From Pseudochelatococcus contaminans (lineage in GTDB: Bacteria > Pseudomonadota > Alphaproteobacteria > Rhizobiales > Beijerinckiaceae): DNA of 64,000 nt. Under the pieces are notes generated by a model. The model was not told where the DNA came from. It searched no databases and was given only the letters and a program-made list of their open reading frames with translations. Below are positions 8,243 through 17,194 of the stretch, piece by piece. Position 1 is the stretch's first letter, and every line of letters begins with the position of its first letter. Where the stretch lies: the NCBI RefSeq assembly GCF_014195635.1, contig NZ_JACICC010000002.1:124001-188000 (forward strand), written 5' to 3'. The position numbers were made by a program, and so were the translations under genes.

Positions 8243-9514
8243 ATGATGTCTCATCGCCAGAGCCTTCTCGATCTCGCCCTCGTCCGTCTCGACGAAGCCG
8301 CCCAGCACCTGCAAGTGGACGCGGACGTCATCGAGAAACTGAAATACCCCCGCGAGACGACGAAGGTTCGCCTGATGATTCGCATGGACGATGGTTCGCG
8401 TAAGTCGTTCCTCGCATGGCGCTGCCGCTATGACGACACCCGCGGCCCCACAAAAGGCGGCATTCGCTTCCATCCCGACTCCAATGAGGACGAGGTCGAG
8501 ACCCTGGCCTTCTGGATGACGTTCAAATGCGCCGTCATGAACCTGCCCTACGGCGGCGGCAAGGGCGCGGTCAGCGTCGATCCGCGCTCGCTCTCCAAGG
8601 CAGAGCTTGAGCGCCTGTCGCGCTCCTATATCCAGGCGTTCGCCCGCATCGTCGGTCCCGACCGCGACATTCCCGCGCCGGATGTCTACACCAACTCGAT
8701 GATCATGGGCTGGATGGCCGATGAGTATTCGCAGATCGTTGGCGAGGCTTCGCCGGCGGTGATCACCGGCAAGCCGATTGCGCTCGGCGGCTCCGTGGGC
8801 CGTCAGGATGCGACTGCACGCGGCGGCTACTATCTGGTGCGCGATCTGGCCACTGAACTCGGCCTTGAAGGCCGCACGCGCGTCGCCGTGCAGGGCTTCG
8901 GCAACGCCGGCCAGTACATCGCCTCGCTGCTGGCCTCGGACGGCAACGTGATCGTCGCGGTGTCCGATTCGAGCGGCGCGGTCTACTCGCCGGACGGGCT
9001 GGACATCGACCTTCTGCTGCAAGCCAAGGCCGAGAACAAGTCTGTCGCTTCCACGGCAGGCAAGAGCGGCCATCAGGCCATTTCGGCCGAAGACCTCATC
9101 GCCGTGGACGCGGACCTGCTCGTACCGGCAGCGCTTGAGAGCATGATCCACGAAGGCAATGCCGAAAACGTCAAGGCCAAGGTTATTCTTGAGCTGGCGA
9201 ACGGCCCTGTCACGCCCGAGGCCGACGCCATCCTTGCCCGCAAGGGTGTGACGATCCTGCCGGATATTCTCGCCAACGCCGGCGGTGTGACCGTGTCTTA
9301 CTTCGAATGGGTGCAGAACAAGCAGGGCTACGCCTGGGCGCTGGAAGAGGTGCATGAGCGCCTGCGCACCATCATGGTGCGGGAAGGCCGCGCCATCTGG
9401 GAGATTGCCCAGGACAAGAACGTGTCATGGCGCACGGCCGCCTATGTTCACGCCCTGGCCCGCCTGGCGGCAGCCATCGAGGCACACGGCACGCAGTCGT
9501 TCTTCGCAAGCTGA
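8243..9514 (+). CDS. gdhA: Glu/Leu/Phe/Val dehydrogenase family, probably NAD-dependent glutamate dehydrogenase
   Basis: Interconverts glutamate and 2-oxoglutarate plus ammonia. At 423 residues it has the size of the hexameric RocG/GudB/GdhA class. The substrate domain shows TKGGIRFHPDSNEDEVETLA and NLPYGGGKGAV with the catalytic lysines, then DIPAPDVYTNSMIMGWMADEY. The nucleotide-binding domain has GFGNAGQYIA, and the C-terminal part LPDILANAGGVTVSYFEWVQN is typical of the family. Translation starts at tandem ATGs with CAGGAG just upstream; the first is used here. A terminator follows. Cofactor (NAD versus NADP) is inferred from class similarity only. Confidence 0.92.
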   Translation: MMSHRQSLLDLALVRLDEAAQHLQVDADVIEKLKYPRETTKVRLMIRMDDGSRKSFLAWRCRYDDTRGPTKGGIRFHPDSNEDEVETLAFWMTFKCAVMNLPYGGGKGAVSVDPRSLSKAELERLSRSYIQAFARIVGPDRDIPAPDVYTNSMIMGWMADEYSQIVGEASPAVITGKPIALGGSVGRQDATARGGYYLVRDLATELGLEGRTRVAVQGFGNAGQYIASLLASDGNVIVAVSDSSGAVYSPDGLDIDLLLQAKAENKSVASTAGKSGHQAISAEDLIAVDADLLVPAALESMIHEGNAENVKAKVILELANGPVTPEADAILARKGVTILPDILANAGGVTVSYFEWVQNKQGYAWALEEVHERLRTIMVREGRAIWEIAQDKNVSWRTAAYVHALARLAAAIEAHGTQSFFAS

Positions 9515-9543
9515 GACTCCAGCAGACACGACAACACGTTCTG

Positions 9544-9577
9544 AAAGCCGGGCGCGAGGAAAGCGTCCGGCTTTTGT
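9544..9577 (+). terminator. Rho-independent terminator of glutamate dehydrogenase gene
   Basis: Stem AAAGCCGGGCGC / GCGTCCGGCTTT (one G-T pair) with loop GAGGAAA, followed by TTTGTCTT, 30 bases after the stop codon. Confidence 0.85.
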
Positions 9578-9740
9578 CTTAAAACCACTGAAAAATAAAC
9601 CACTGAGAAATATCCCCCCTTGTCCCCTGAAAAAAATCGCCAGAGAACTGAAATTATTGACGTATCACGACATATATGATCAACGGCATTCTTAGTTTTG
9701 TAAATATTGGCGGAATGGACTGTGCCAATGCTTTCATGAC

Positions 9741-9780
9741 CGCTCGGGAAACAAAAAAGCGCCTCGGGAAACAAAAAAGC
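9741..9780 (+). repeat. 20-base tandem duplication
   Basis: Two adjacent 20-base units differing only in their first bases (CG versus GC), each ending in CTCGGGAAACAAAAAAGC. It looks like a recent slippage duplication in non-coding DNA. Confidence 0.8.
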
Positions 9781-9937
9781 ACTTGGCAAGTTTTAAATCG
9801 CGAGCCTGCTGCACAGAAAAATCAGACCATAACAAAATCTCGCTGATGTGAAGCGTTAAGTTATGGTAAACAGGCGCGCAACTTTTGCAGAAACGCGCCG
9901 GAGTGGGCCGGCTCGACTAATTTGGAGGAGTTTTGCA

Positions 9938-10249
9938 ATGCGTGCGGTACTGATTTTGGGGGCTGTAAGCCTCATTCTGGCTGGCTGTCAGAGCACCGAA
10001 GAGTCGATGTACAGTGCTGAGCGCGTTTGCCTTAACGCCGGCCTGAAGCCCGGTTCACGGGCTTTCGACAGGTGCGCGAATGCCGCCTATGACGAGAACC
10101 GTCGCCAGTCCGATCAGGCGGCGACGGCTGTCGCGGTGGGTGCAGCGGCGGGCGTTATCGGCGGCGCGGTCGTCGGCGCCGCCGCAGCGCAGCCGCGCGG
10201 CTACTATTACGGCTGGGGCCCACGCTGCAACCGCTGGGGTTGCTGGTAA
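9938..10249 (+). CDS. small lipoprotein with glycine-zipper segment
   Basis: A 103-residue secreted protein. The signal peptide MRAVLILGAVSLI ends in the lipobox LAGC, so Cys at about position 17 would be lipidated and the protein anchored in the outer or inner membrane. The middle has AVAVGAAAGVIGGAVVGAAAA, a glycine-zipper-like membrane-active segment, and the C-terminus is aromatic and Trp/Gly-rich. The start at 9938 is fixed by GGAGGAG 7-8 bases upstream. The frame is open further left, but that part lacks a signal peptide. Function unknown. Confidence 0.8.
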   Translation: MRAVLILGAVSLILAGCQSTEESMYSAERVCLNAGLKPGSRAFDRCANAAYDENRRQSDQAATAVAVGAAAGVIGGAVVGAAAAQPRGYYYGWGPRCNRWGCW

Positions 10250-10335
10250 GCCAGTCCGGTTCGAGCAGTTTGCATCGGATTCAATGCATCGAATCGCGTG
10301 CAAAGCGGCATAGAACACTGACTTGAAACATCCGT

Positions 10336-10389
10336 CCCGGTATAGAGGTGCGGTTCCACCGGAGCCAGACCTCTATACCGGGGTTTTTT
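10336..10389. terminator. bidirectional-looking terminator
   Basis: Long stem CCCGGTATAGAGGT / ACCTCTATACCGGGG followed by TTTTTT on the plus strand. It lies between the lipoprotein gene and the convergent methyltransferase gene and serves the former clearly. Its use from the other side is possible but lacks a T run. Confidence 0.85.
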
Positions 10390-10410
10390 GTGTGGGAGCG
10401 GCTGGGCGGG

Positions 10411-11412
10411 TCAGGGAAAACTGTCGCCCCATCCTGCACGTCGGGCAATGCGATACGTATCGCCATCCCTTCGGCTGACCGTCCGCTGGACGATAGAGCC
10501 ATCTGCCTCGCAGAGCTTCAGGCTGATATGCCCCTTCCCGGCACGTGGCGGCGCGAGAATGCGCGCACTAGCAAGGTTGTCGCTATCACTGCCGGATGTG
10601 CGCGAGACCGCAATGAAGGCATATTTCTCATCCTCCCACGGCACATCGCCACCCTTGACCATCCGGTGCATTTTGGAGCGCGCGACACGCTGGGCGAAGT
10701 GGCACCAGTCCGGCGCGATGACGGGGCACGGCAACTCGTGAGGGCACGGTGCCACGATATGCCCGCCAGCATCGATCAATTGCCGCCGAACGGCTTCCAC
10801 GCGACGGAATCCAGCCGGAGTGCCCGGCTCCACGATGACGAGGACATCACGTGCGCGCGCCCATAGCCGCTCGATCAGGCCGTCACGGTCCCGTTCCTCG
10901 ATTTCGTCGAGCACATAAGCCATGGTCACAAGATCGTGCTGCTCGGGCTGGCTGCTGCCGGCTGCATCGCCGACAATATTCTGCGATTGCCAGACCACAC
11001 ACATATCGGAACCGCCCTCCCCGGTCAGCGACGCCGACAGTTTCTCGCCCCACCGCCGGATTGAGGCGCTGCCTTCGACCAGCAGCGCCTTCCGGCATGA
11101 CGGCCACTGGCTTGACGTCGCCCAAAGCGCAGTACCCGGTCCCGCGCCGACATCCAGCAAAGTCTCGGGAGCGAAGCCCGGCCTTTCTTCAGCAACGGTA
11201 GCCAGGGCCGCGCGCACGGCAGCGTAAGTCGCGGGCAGGCGCGTGGCGAGATAAGCCAATGCCGCACGATCACCCGCAAGGTGAAAGGCCCCATCGCGCA
11301 CTTCAGCGCGATATCGCGCGGATAGCGTCGAGGCCGCGCGCGCGAGATCGGCAACGGCGTGCCCCTCCAGCGCGGCATCGACCGCGCGTTTCAATGCAAC
11401 CGGCAGTTCCAT
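10411..11412 (-). CDS. Rsm22-family small-ribosomal-subunit-associated methyltransferase
   Basis: A 333-residue SAM-dependent methyltransferase-like protein of the Rsm22 family, related to the mitochondrial small-subunit assembly factor. Seen are the N-terminal family segment ELPVALKRAVDAAL and LSARYRAEV, the SAM motif I LLDVGAGPGTALWA, then YVLDEI, VIVEPGTPAGF and the cysteine/His-rich APCPHELPCPVIAPDWCHF. The last could bind a metal or Fe-S centre, as in Rsm22 relatives. The protein ends with a Gly/Arg-rich tail. It lies 8 bases downstream of the N-formylglutamate hydrolase gene, so the two are probably one operon. Substrate not established for bacterial members. Confidence 0.85.
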   Translation of the reverse strand: MELPVALKRAVDAALEGHAVADLARAASTLSARYRAEVRDGAFHLAGDRAALAYLATRLPATYAAVRAALATVAEERPGFAPETLLDVGAGPGTALWATSSQWPSCRKALLVEGSASIRRWGEKLSASLTGEGGSDMCVVWQSQNIVGDAAGSSQPEQHDLVTMAYVLDEIEERDRDGLIERLWARARDVLVIVEPGTPAGFRRVEAVRRQLIDAGGHIVAPCPHELPCPVIAPDWCHFAQRVARSKMHRMVKGGDVPWEDEKYAFIAVSRTSGSDSDNLASARILAPPRAGKGHISLKLCEADGSIVQRTVSRRDGDTYRIARRAGWGDSFP

Positions 11413-11420
11413 GTCGTTCC

Positions 11421-12308
11421 TTACTCGGCCGCATTCCGCAATGGCATCAACAACCCCTGCGCTGCGTGCACAAGCTGGTCCGCAACCTCGGTCAGATCGC
11501 TGGCGAGACAGGCGAAACCGCCAGTCGGCTCCAGTGACTGCTCGTCCATATAGAGCGAGCGGTTGATCTCGATCTGCAACGCATGCCGGGCAGCAGCGGG
11601 CGAGCCGTAGTGCTCGGTAATATAGCCGCCGGCATAGGGCCGGTTGCGAACGACATTATAGCCCCGAACGCGAAAAGCCTTTTCGACGAAGTCGATGATG
11701 GCCGGCGCACAGCTCATACCGAAGCGATCTCCGAGCACGATATCAGGCGCGGCGGCGGACAACGCGGAACCCATTGGAGCGGGCATGGAATGGCAGTCCA
11801 CCAGCAGCGCTGCCCCGAAGCGCGTCCGCGTCTCGGCAAGACGCTGGCGCAGCGCCTCATGATAGGGCCTGTAAAGCGTCTCCACACGAAGCAACCCCTC
11901 TTCAAGCGGAATGCGGCCGGGGTAAATGTTCTGGCCATTGCCGACGACGCGCGGAATGGTGCCAAGGCCACCGGCGACGCGTGGCGAGCGCGTATTGGCA
12001 TGCGCCGGCGGCTTTTCCGTAAACAGGCGCGGGTCCAGCTCGCCTGGCTCGCGGTTGAGATCGAGATACGCGCGGGGGAAATGCGCCACCATCAACGGCG
12101 CCCCCAGCCCCACCACACCCGCGAACAATCTGTCGACGTAAGCATCCTCGGACCGGCGCAGCGAGGCGGGATCGAGGCATGATTCGTCACAGAACGACTT
12201 CGGATAGACGCGCCCGGCATGTGGCACATTGAAAACTACCGGCGCGCTATGCGGCGCAGGCTCGAAAATGGTGAAAGGCGGGCTGAAGTCCTGTGCGGCG
12301 TCGCGCAT
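11421..12308 (-). CDS. hutG: N-formylglutamate amidohydrolase family protein
   Basis: Zinc-dependent deformylase family that releases formate from N-formylglutamate in histidine degradation, although many alphaproteobacterial copies lie outside hut operons, as here. Conserved segments are VVFNVPHAGRVYP (metal His), AHFPRAYLDLNREPGELDP, LLVDCHSMPA and GYITEHYG, with LQIEINRSLYMDE near the end. I chose the ATG at 12308 (295 residues), giving MRDAAQDFSPPFTIFEP. The frame continues to 12407, but the extra residues look unrelated. The cognate substrate is inferred from the family. Confidence 0.85.
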   Translation of the reverse strand: MRDAAQDFSPPFTIFEPAPHSAPVVFNVPHAGRVYPKSFCDESCLDPASLRRSEDAYVDRLFAGVVGLGAPLMVAHFPRAYLDLNREPGELDPRLFTEKPPAHANTRSPRVAGGLGTIPRVVGNGQNIYPGRIPLEEGLLRVETLYRPYHEALRQRLAETRTRFGAALLVDCHSMPAPMGSALSAAAPDIVLGDRFGMSCAPAIIDFVEKAFRVRGYNVVRNRPYAGGYITEHYGSPAAARHALQIEINRSLYMDEQSLEPTGGFACLASDLTEVADQLVHAAQGLLMPLRNAAE

Positions 12309-12587
12309 GTCTGTCCGGTTTGTTGATTGATCTTGTTGAAGGCAGCGAACATCCGATGCCATTTTGCCACATAGTGCCGTTTTCGGCGGTTCCTGTCCAC
12401 GATGCATGTTTTGGCATGCGGTTAAGGCTGGAGGCCAGCCGGAACCTTCACACCAAATTTACGATCCGCATTGCTTGATGGTGCCCGTAATGGGGTGACC
12501 CCACCAATATAGCCTGCCGCAACCCGTCGCTCCCGCGAGCGCACGAAGGTCTATGGAACACCACGCGATTCGTCGAAAAGATATATC

Positions 12588-12947
12588 ATGAACAAGATCC
12601 TCCTCGCCGAAGACGACAACGATATGCGCCGCTTTCTCGTCAAGGCCCTGCAGAACGCGGGCTATGACGTGGCGTCATACGACAACGGCCTTTCCGCTTA
12701 CAATCATTTGCGGGAAGAGCCCTTCGAATTGCTGCTGACCGACATCGTCATGCCGGAAATGGACGGCATCGAACTGGCCCGCCGCGCCACGGAACTCGAC
12801 CCGGACATCAAGGTCATGTTCATCACCGGGTTTGCCGCAGTCGCGCTCAACCCCGATTCGCAGGCCCCAAAAGACGCCAAGGTGCTCTCCAAGCCCTTCC
12901 ACCTGCGCGAGCTGGTCGGAGAAGTGGAAAAGCTGCTGGTGGCCTGA
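12588..12947 (+). CDS. cpdR: single-domain response regulator CpdR
   Basis: A stand-alone receiver domain of 119 residues. In Caulobacter and rhizobia, unphosphorylated CpdR is the adaptor that primes ClpXP for degradation of cell-cycle factors, and it is phosphorylated through CckA-ChpT. Motifs are the acidic pocket LLAEDDNDM, phospho-acceptor Asp52 in LLTDIVMPEMDG, the switch residue in FITGF and Lys in VLSKPFHL. The sequence from MNKILLAEDD to the end matches CpdR closely in length and wording. The gene is monocistronic and divergent from hutG. Confidence 0.95.
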   Translation: MNKILLAEDDNDMRRFLVKALQNAGYDVASYDNGLSAYNHLREEPFELLLTDIVMPEMDGIELARRATELDPDIKVMFITGFAAVALNPDSQAPKDAKVLSKPFHLRELVGEVEKLLVA

Positions 12948-13255
12948 GAAGCTGCTATCCGGGACATACAACCCCGCAAAACACTTGCCTGGCGCCGGCA
13001 CGACCCTTGGCCAGCGAAATTTTTCCACATGCAAGCCGCGTTTCGGATGTTTCACGGCTTGCATGTCCTGCCGGGGCGCGTTATAGCCCTTTCAATGGAT
13101 GCGGCGTTCAATTCCGCCGTCGCAATCAAGTGTATCGTCAACTGCGGTACACCTCATATAGGGTCTGTGGATAAAGCGGTTTTCGCTTGATTGACAGAAA
13201 AAACCCTGTATGAAGCCATACACCTTCGTTTGTTGCAATCATATGCACGGACAAT
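12948..13255. other. intergenic region between cpdR and tRNA-Val
   Basis: Holds the inverted repeat at 13027-13066 and the promoter region of the tRNA. A TTGACA hexamer is visible at 13191-13196, but no consensus -10 at standard spacing. No gene. Confidence 0.4.
13027..13066 (+). terminator. probable terminator hairpin after cpdR
   Basis: Perfect 12-bp arms ACATGCAAGCCG / CGGCTTGCATGT around a 16-base loop, 80 bases after cpdR. There is no following T run, so it may be a processing or stability hairpin instead. Confidence 0.5.
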
Positions 13256-13330
<75 letters not shown>

Positions 13331-13708
13331 TTTCTTTCAATAAAACTGAATAGTTATTCACTCTTGCATCCAGATTTGCAGGGCGCTTTTGGTTCATTGA
13401 ACCACGCGCATGGATTGATTGCTATTTTCGATCCGAGAATCGGAGCACTCGCAACCTGCGTATCGAGACGCTTGGGACTTATCCCTCGATCACCGCCAGC
13501 CCTCTCCCCTTCCCCATTCCGCGGATCAGTACCTCTACAAACATCAGCCAACATGGGACGGCGTAGCAAGCCAATTGCGCTGTCCGGACTGGCAGGTGCG
13601 ACTTGGCACGACACGCGAGTCGGTGCTGGAAACTTGCGAAGCGCCGCTCATCATCTTTAGTATCATTTGATCGAAGTGGGCCAGCAAGATCAGATGCCAG
13701 CGAGACAG
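13331..13708. other. unassigned region after tRNA-Val
   Basis: About 380 bases between the tRNA and the UbiA-type gene. Short open frames exist on both strands, but none looks like a protein family and none has a good ribosome-binding site. I searched by eye for a repeat of the tRNA 3' end elsewhere in the window, and for an integrase, and found neither. Confidence 0.4.
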
Positions 13709-14593
13709 TTATGCCTGTATCGGCCACAGCGCCCAGCTACAGGCAGCCACCCACAACACAACGGTTAGTAATAATTGCCAATCAGCGACCAGCGCATCAG
13801 TAGGCGACTCGCCACCATCGAGCGCTTCCACCACGAACCAGTAACGAAACAAGCCAAACAGCACCAGCGGAATGGTAATGATCAACTCAGGCTTGGTCGA
13901 CATCACAAACATGCTGTAAAATAAAAGCGCTCCCGTTGCAGACATTTCTGCGTAACGATCAACGAGCGAGACAGAGTATTTTTCGAGCACCTTGCGCCCC
14001 TCCGCTCCGCTATGACCCAGCTCCTGCCGCCGTTTCACCGCGGCCAGATATAATGCCAGACACAAGGTCGTAATGAACATCCAGGAGGATACTGGTACAT
14101 TGAGCGCCATAGCTCCGGCATATACTCGCAGCACAAAACCAATAGCGACGCTAAAGATATCGACAACAGGCTGATGCTTAAGCACGAACGTATAAGCCAG
14201 GTTCAAGGCCAAATAAGCGGCAATGACCATAACCACTTTCGGTGCAACGAACCAGCCTGCCACCAATAGAGCATAAAGGCTCCCAAGCAGCATGACAGCA
14301 GCTGGCACCGACACGGTTCCCGCAGCGAGAGGGCGGGTTTTAGACTTCCCGGGGTGGCGGCGGTCTCGCTCGATGTCCTGTATATCGTTGACGATATAAG
14401 CCGCCGATGCGGCGACGCAGAACAGCAATAAAGCGAACATGGCATCGCGGACGGCGATAACATCCAGGAACTCACCGGAAAATACCAGTGGAGCCAGAAC
14501 AAAACTGTTCTTGATCCACTGCTTAGGTCGCATCAGCTTGATTAAGGCCATAATTTGCGCTAATTGCGAGCGAGTTGCTGCCTTATCGAGCAT
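13709..14593 (-). CDS. decaprenyl-phosphate phosphoribosyltransferase-like (UbiA family)
   Basis: A polytopic inner-membrane prenyltransferase-fold enzyme, 294 residues. It would join polyprenyl phosphate with phosphoribose from PRPP, the first step to decaprenylphosphoryl-ribose. The first aspartate motif is NDIQDIERDRRHP (N69, D70, D73, D77) followed by KTRPLAAG, as in mycobacterial Rv3806c and Azorhizobium NoeC. The N-terminal MRPKQWIKN is also characteristic. The second cytoplasmic motif is around SLVDRYAEMS. It is divergent from gtrA, only 28 bases between start codons; an internal ATG at 14551 is an alternative start. Neighbouring dprE1/dprE2 genes support the assignment. No dedicated phosphatase gene is seen nearby. 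Confidence 0.88.
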   Translation of the reverse strand: MLDKAATRSQLAQIMALIKLMRPKQWIKNSFVLAPLVFSGEFLDVIAVRDAMFALLLFCVAASAAYIVNDIQDIERDRRHPGKSKTRPLAAGTVSVPAAVMLLGSLYALLVAGWFVAPKVVMVIAAYLALNLAYTFVLKHQPVVDIFSVAIGFVLRVYAGAMALNVPVSSWMFITTLCLALYLAAVKRRQELGHSGAEGRKVLEKYSVSLVDRYAEMSATGALLFYSMFVMSTKPELIITIPLVLFGLFRYWFVVEALDGGESPTDALVADWQLLLTVVLWVAACSWALWPIQA

Positions 14594-14621
14594 TATTTCT
14601 GAACCTTGGTGATGTCATTGA

Positions 14622-15035
14622 ATGTCTGCCCCGACTAAGCTGGCGATTAGCTATGCTATTTTCGCATTAATCGCAACCGCAGCAAACATCGGCATTCAGG
14701 TTCTTGTTATCCATATCTACCAGGGCGTTTTCGCGATACTGGCTTCGATCATTGCAGGCACCGGGGTCGGGTTGATCGTGAAGTATATACTGGACAAGCG
14801 CTACATTTTCCGTTTCCATGCCCGCAACATCGCTCACAATACCCGGACCTTTGTCCTTTACAGTGCCATGGGCCTCGCTACGACTCTGATTTTCTGGGGA
14901 GCAGAGCTTTGCTTTCAATACGCTTTCGAGTCCGATGAAATGCGATATCTCGGTGGCGTCATCGGTTTGGCCATTGGCTATCTGACGAAGTATCAGCTCG
15001 ATAAGCGTTACGTCTTCCGCACGGAGGATGCATGA
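14622..15035 (+). CDS. GtrA-family membrane protein, putative polyprenyl-phosphate-sugar flippase
   Basis: A 137-residue protein with four hydrophobic helices (ISYAIFALIATAANIGIQ, VFAILASIIAGTGVGLIV, FVLYSAMGLATTLIFW, LGGVIGLAIGYL). It has the duplicated GtrA signature VKYILDKRYIFR and TKYQLDKRYVFR. GtrA proteins are thought to flip lipid-linked sugars. In mycobacteria the GtrA-like Rv3789 is associated with decaprenylphosphoryl-arabinose metabolism, matching this context. Its stop overlaps the dprE1 start by 4 bases (ATGA), so the two are translationally coupled. Confidence 0.9.
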   Translation: MSAPTKLAISYAIFALIATAANIGIQVLVIHIYQGVFAILASIIAGTGVGLIVKYILDKRYIFRFHARNIAHNTRTFVLYSAMGLATTLIFWGAELCFQYAFESDEMRYLGGVIGLAIGYLTKYQLDKRYVFRTEDA

Positions 15036-16333
15036 CGCCAATTGCCGCATGGGGACGGCTGAGCGCTGACCCTCACCATGTCAGCAGACTCAATCATCCC
15101 TCCGGAGTTCCGGATCTTCTTCGTCATGCCAGCCACTCGGGCATCGCTCATGGCATGGGACGCAGCTACGGCGACGTTTGCCTGAATCCCGAAGGCACGC
15201 TCTGGATCACGACCGGACTGGACCATTTCATCGCCTTCGATAGCGAGAGCGGACGCTTGGTCTGCGAGTCTGGCGTGCTGTTGCGAGACATTCAACGGAT
15301 GGTCATTCCTCGTGGCTGGATTTTGCCGGTCACGCCAGGCTCCCAGTTGGTGACAGTGGGAGGCGCCATTGCCAACGACGTACATGGCAAGAACCACCAC
15401 GTCGTCGGTTCGTTCGGCGATCATATCCGGCGAATAACTCTCGTCCGCACCGATGGAGAAATCATCAACTGCGGCCCGGATGAACACGCTGAATGGTTCG
15501 CGGCCACAGTGGGGGGACTGGGGCTGACCGGGGTGATTACCCAGGCTGAAATCCAGTTACACAGGGTTGTCGGGCCATGGCTGGATACAGAAACCGTTCC
15601 CTATGCGAATCTCGACCAGTTTTTCCAGCTCGCGGACAGCTCCGAAGCCGATTGGGAGCATACGGTATCGTGGATCGACTGTATTGGGGGTAGCGATGGT
15701 CGTGGCCTTTTCATGCGTGCCAACTCAGCCGATGTTGCAGACCGTCCGGTAAATGAAGGGCGTAAACTGACGATACCCTTCGTTCCCCCGGTTTCCCTTG
15801 TCAACCGCATCTCATTGCGTGCATTCAATACTGCCTATTACCATTTCAAGAAATGGCGCTCGGGAAGAAATATCACGCATTACGAACCATTCTTCTATCC
15901 GCTGGATAACCTGCTTGAATGGAACAGAATGTATGGACCGAAAGGATTCTTCCAGTACCAGAGCGTCGTGCCACGCAATGGTGGGCATGCCGCGATACAT
16001 GCCATGCTGAAAGAGATCGCCCGTTCGCACGACGGTTCCTTTTTGGCTGTCCTGAAGACATTCGGAAACCGCCAGCCTGTTGGAATGCTGAGCTTTCCGC
16101 AGCCCGGCGTAACGCTAGCCCTGGACTTCCCAAATAACGGGATTCGCACACACAGACTTTTGGAACGGTTGGATGCAATCGTGCACGATGCTGGCGGTCG
16201 CATTTATCCTGCCAAAGACGCGCGAATGCCGAGAGAGCTTTTTGAAAGAGGCTATCCGCGTCTGACGGAATTCATGCAATACCGCGATCCTGGCATCAGT
16301 TCCGGTCTCTCACGCCGCTTGATGGGATATTAA
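15032..16333 (+). CDS. dprE1: decaprenylphosphoryl-beta-D-ribose 2-oxidase-like FAD oxidoreductase (DprE1)
   Basis: Oxidises decaprenylphosphoryl-ribose at C2, the first half of epimerisation to the arabinose form. It has 433 residues, close to mycobacterial DprE1. The FAD-binding segments are GMGRSYGDVCLNPEG and VTVGGAIANDVHGKNHHVVG, followed by GSFGDHIRRI. The C-terminal part AGGRIYPAKDARM...YPRL resembles the DprE1 substrate domain. By recalled alignment, the mycobacterial Cys387 (in a xxCVDFP context) corresponds to Ala363 here (TLALDFP). The start overlaps gtrA, and the next gene begins directly after its TAA. Periplasmic versus cytoplasmic action cannot be read from sequence; there is no signal peptide. 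Confidence 0.9.
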   Translation: MTPIAAWGRLSADPHHVSRLNHPSGVPDLLRHASHSGIAHGMGRSYGDVCLNPEGTLWITTGLDHFIAFDSESGRLVCESGVLLRDIQRMVIPRGWILPVTPGSQLVTVGGAIANDVHGKNHHVVGSFGDHIRRITLVRTDGEIINCGPDEHAEWFAATVGGLGLTGVITQAEIQLHRVVGPWLDTETVPYANLDQFFQLADSSEADWEHTVSWIDCIGGSDGRGLFMRANSADVADRPVNEGRKLTIPFVPPVSLVNRISLRAFNTAYYHFKKWRSGRNITHYEPFFYPLDNLLEWNRMYGPKGFFQYQSVVPRNGGHAAIHAMLKEIARSHDGSFLAVLKTFGNRQPVGMLSFPQPGVTLALDFPNNGIRTHRLLERLDAIVHDAGGRIYPAKDARMPRELFERGYPRLTEFMQYRDPGISSGLSRRLMGY

Positions 16334-17086
16334 GTGAATACGAAACAACGAATCGTCATTATTGGCGCCACTTCAGCCATCGCGGAGCATTGCGCCAGAC
16401 TCTGGTTGCAGAAGCGGCCCACCGAGCTGACCCTGGTCGGTCGTGATGCACGTCGTATCGAGAGAGTTGCGACAGATCTGAAAGTGCGCTGCCCCCAATC
16501 CGAGATTCGGATTGTCCAGGCCGAGTTTTTAGATCCTGCCGCAATAGCCACGATAACCGGGGATATCGTCGACAGCGGCCGTATCGACATCGTACTGATT
16601 GCGCACGGGTCGCTGCCCGAGCAAGCTGCGTGCCAGAACGACCTGCGCTCCTGTTACGATGCGATCGAGATAAACGGAGTTTCGCCCGTACTGTATGCTG
16701 AAGCATTTGCAAAGAAGATGGCAAACAACAACCACGGCACCATCGCGCTGATCGGCTCCGTGGCGGGTGATCGGGGGCGAAAATCCAACTATGTTTACGG
16801 TGCCGCCAAAGGGTTGGTTGCGCGCTATGCTGAAGGGTTGCAACATCGCTTTGCGGGCACCGGGGTCAAGGTGGTGCTGATAAAGCCGGGTCCGACCGAC
16901 ACCCCCATGACGGCGCACCTCAAAGACAATGGTGCAAAACTGGCCTCTGTTGAAGTTGTGGCGAAACAAATTGTCGAGGGCGTGGAAGCAGGCAAGCCTG
17001 TTATTTACACACCGGCAAAATGGCAGTTGATTATGATGATCATCAGGAATCTGCCTGCTTTCATATTCAACAAAATGGACATCTAA
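16334..17086 (+). CDS. dprE2: decaprenylphosphoryl-2-keto-D-ribose reductase-like SDR (DprE2)
   Basis: NAD(P)H-dependent short-chain dehydrogenase, 250 residues, completing epimerisation of the 2-keto intermediate to decaprenylphosphoryl-arabinose. It has the nucleotide-binding motif GATSAIAE, the segment VLIAHGSL (NNAG equivalent), Ser in GSVAGDRGR and the YxxxK pair Tyr155/Lys159. The late motif KPGPTDTPMT is typical of DprE2. It starts with GTG immediately after the dprE1 stop codon with no gap, so it depends on read-through or re-initiation. Very close in pattern to Rv3791-type proteins. Confidence 0.9.
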   Translation: MNTKQRIVIIGATSAIAEHCARLWLQKRPTELTLVGRDARRIERVATDLKVRCPQSEIRIVQAEFLDPAAIATITGDIVDSGRIDIVLIAHGSLPEQAACQNDLRSCYDAIEINGVSPVLYAEAFAKKMANNNHGTIALIGSVAGDRGRKSNYVYGAAKGLVARYAEGLQHRFAGTGVKVVLIKPGPTDTPMTAHLKDNGAKLASVEVVAKQIVEGVEAGKPVIYTPAKWQLIMMIIRNLPAFIFNKMDI

Positions 17087-17194
17087 AGGCTGTTCTTATT
17101 TCATAAAACCATCTGATGCTCTAACTCGTTGCCATTGAGAAACCACTGAGCAAAATTTACAGACAATACAAATCAGCTGCCGGGAAGTTTAGGA

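Larger units (their letters stand above)
9515..9937. other. intergenic region after glutamate dehydrogenase
   Basis: Contains the terminator at 9544-9577 and the 20-base tandem duplication at 9741-9780. The middle part is AT-rich. No gene is recognised before the lipoprotein start at 9938. Confidence 0.5.

Noticed and set aside
8234..9355. 373-codon frame opposite glutamate dehydrogenase
   Set aside because: Antisense shadow of a strongly supported gene.
13331..13708. Possible phage or island attachment site after tRNA-Val
   Set aside because: No repeat of the tRNA 3' end and no integrase in the window; noted only as a compositional boundary.
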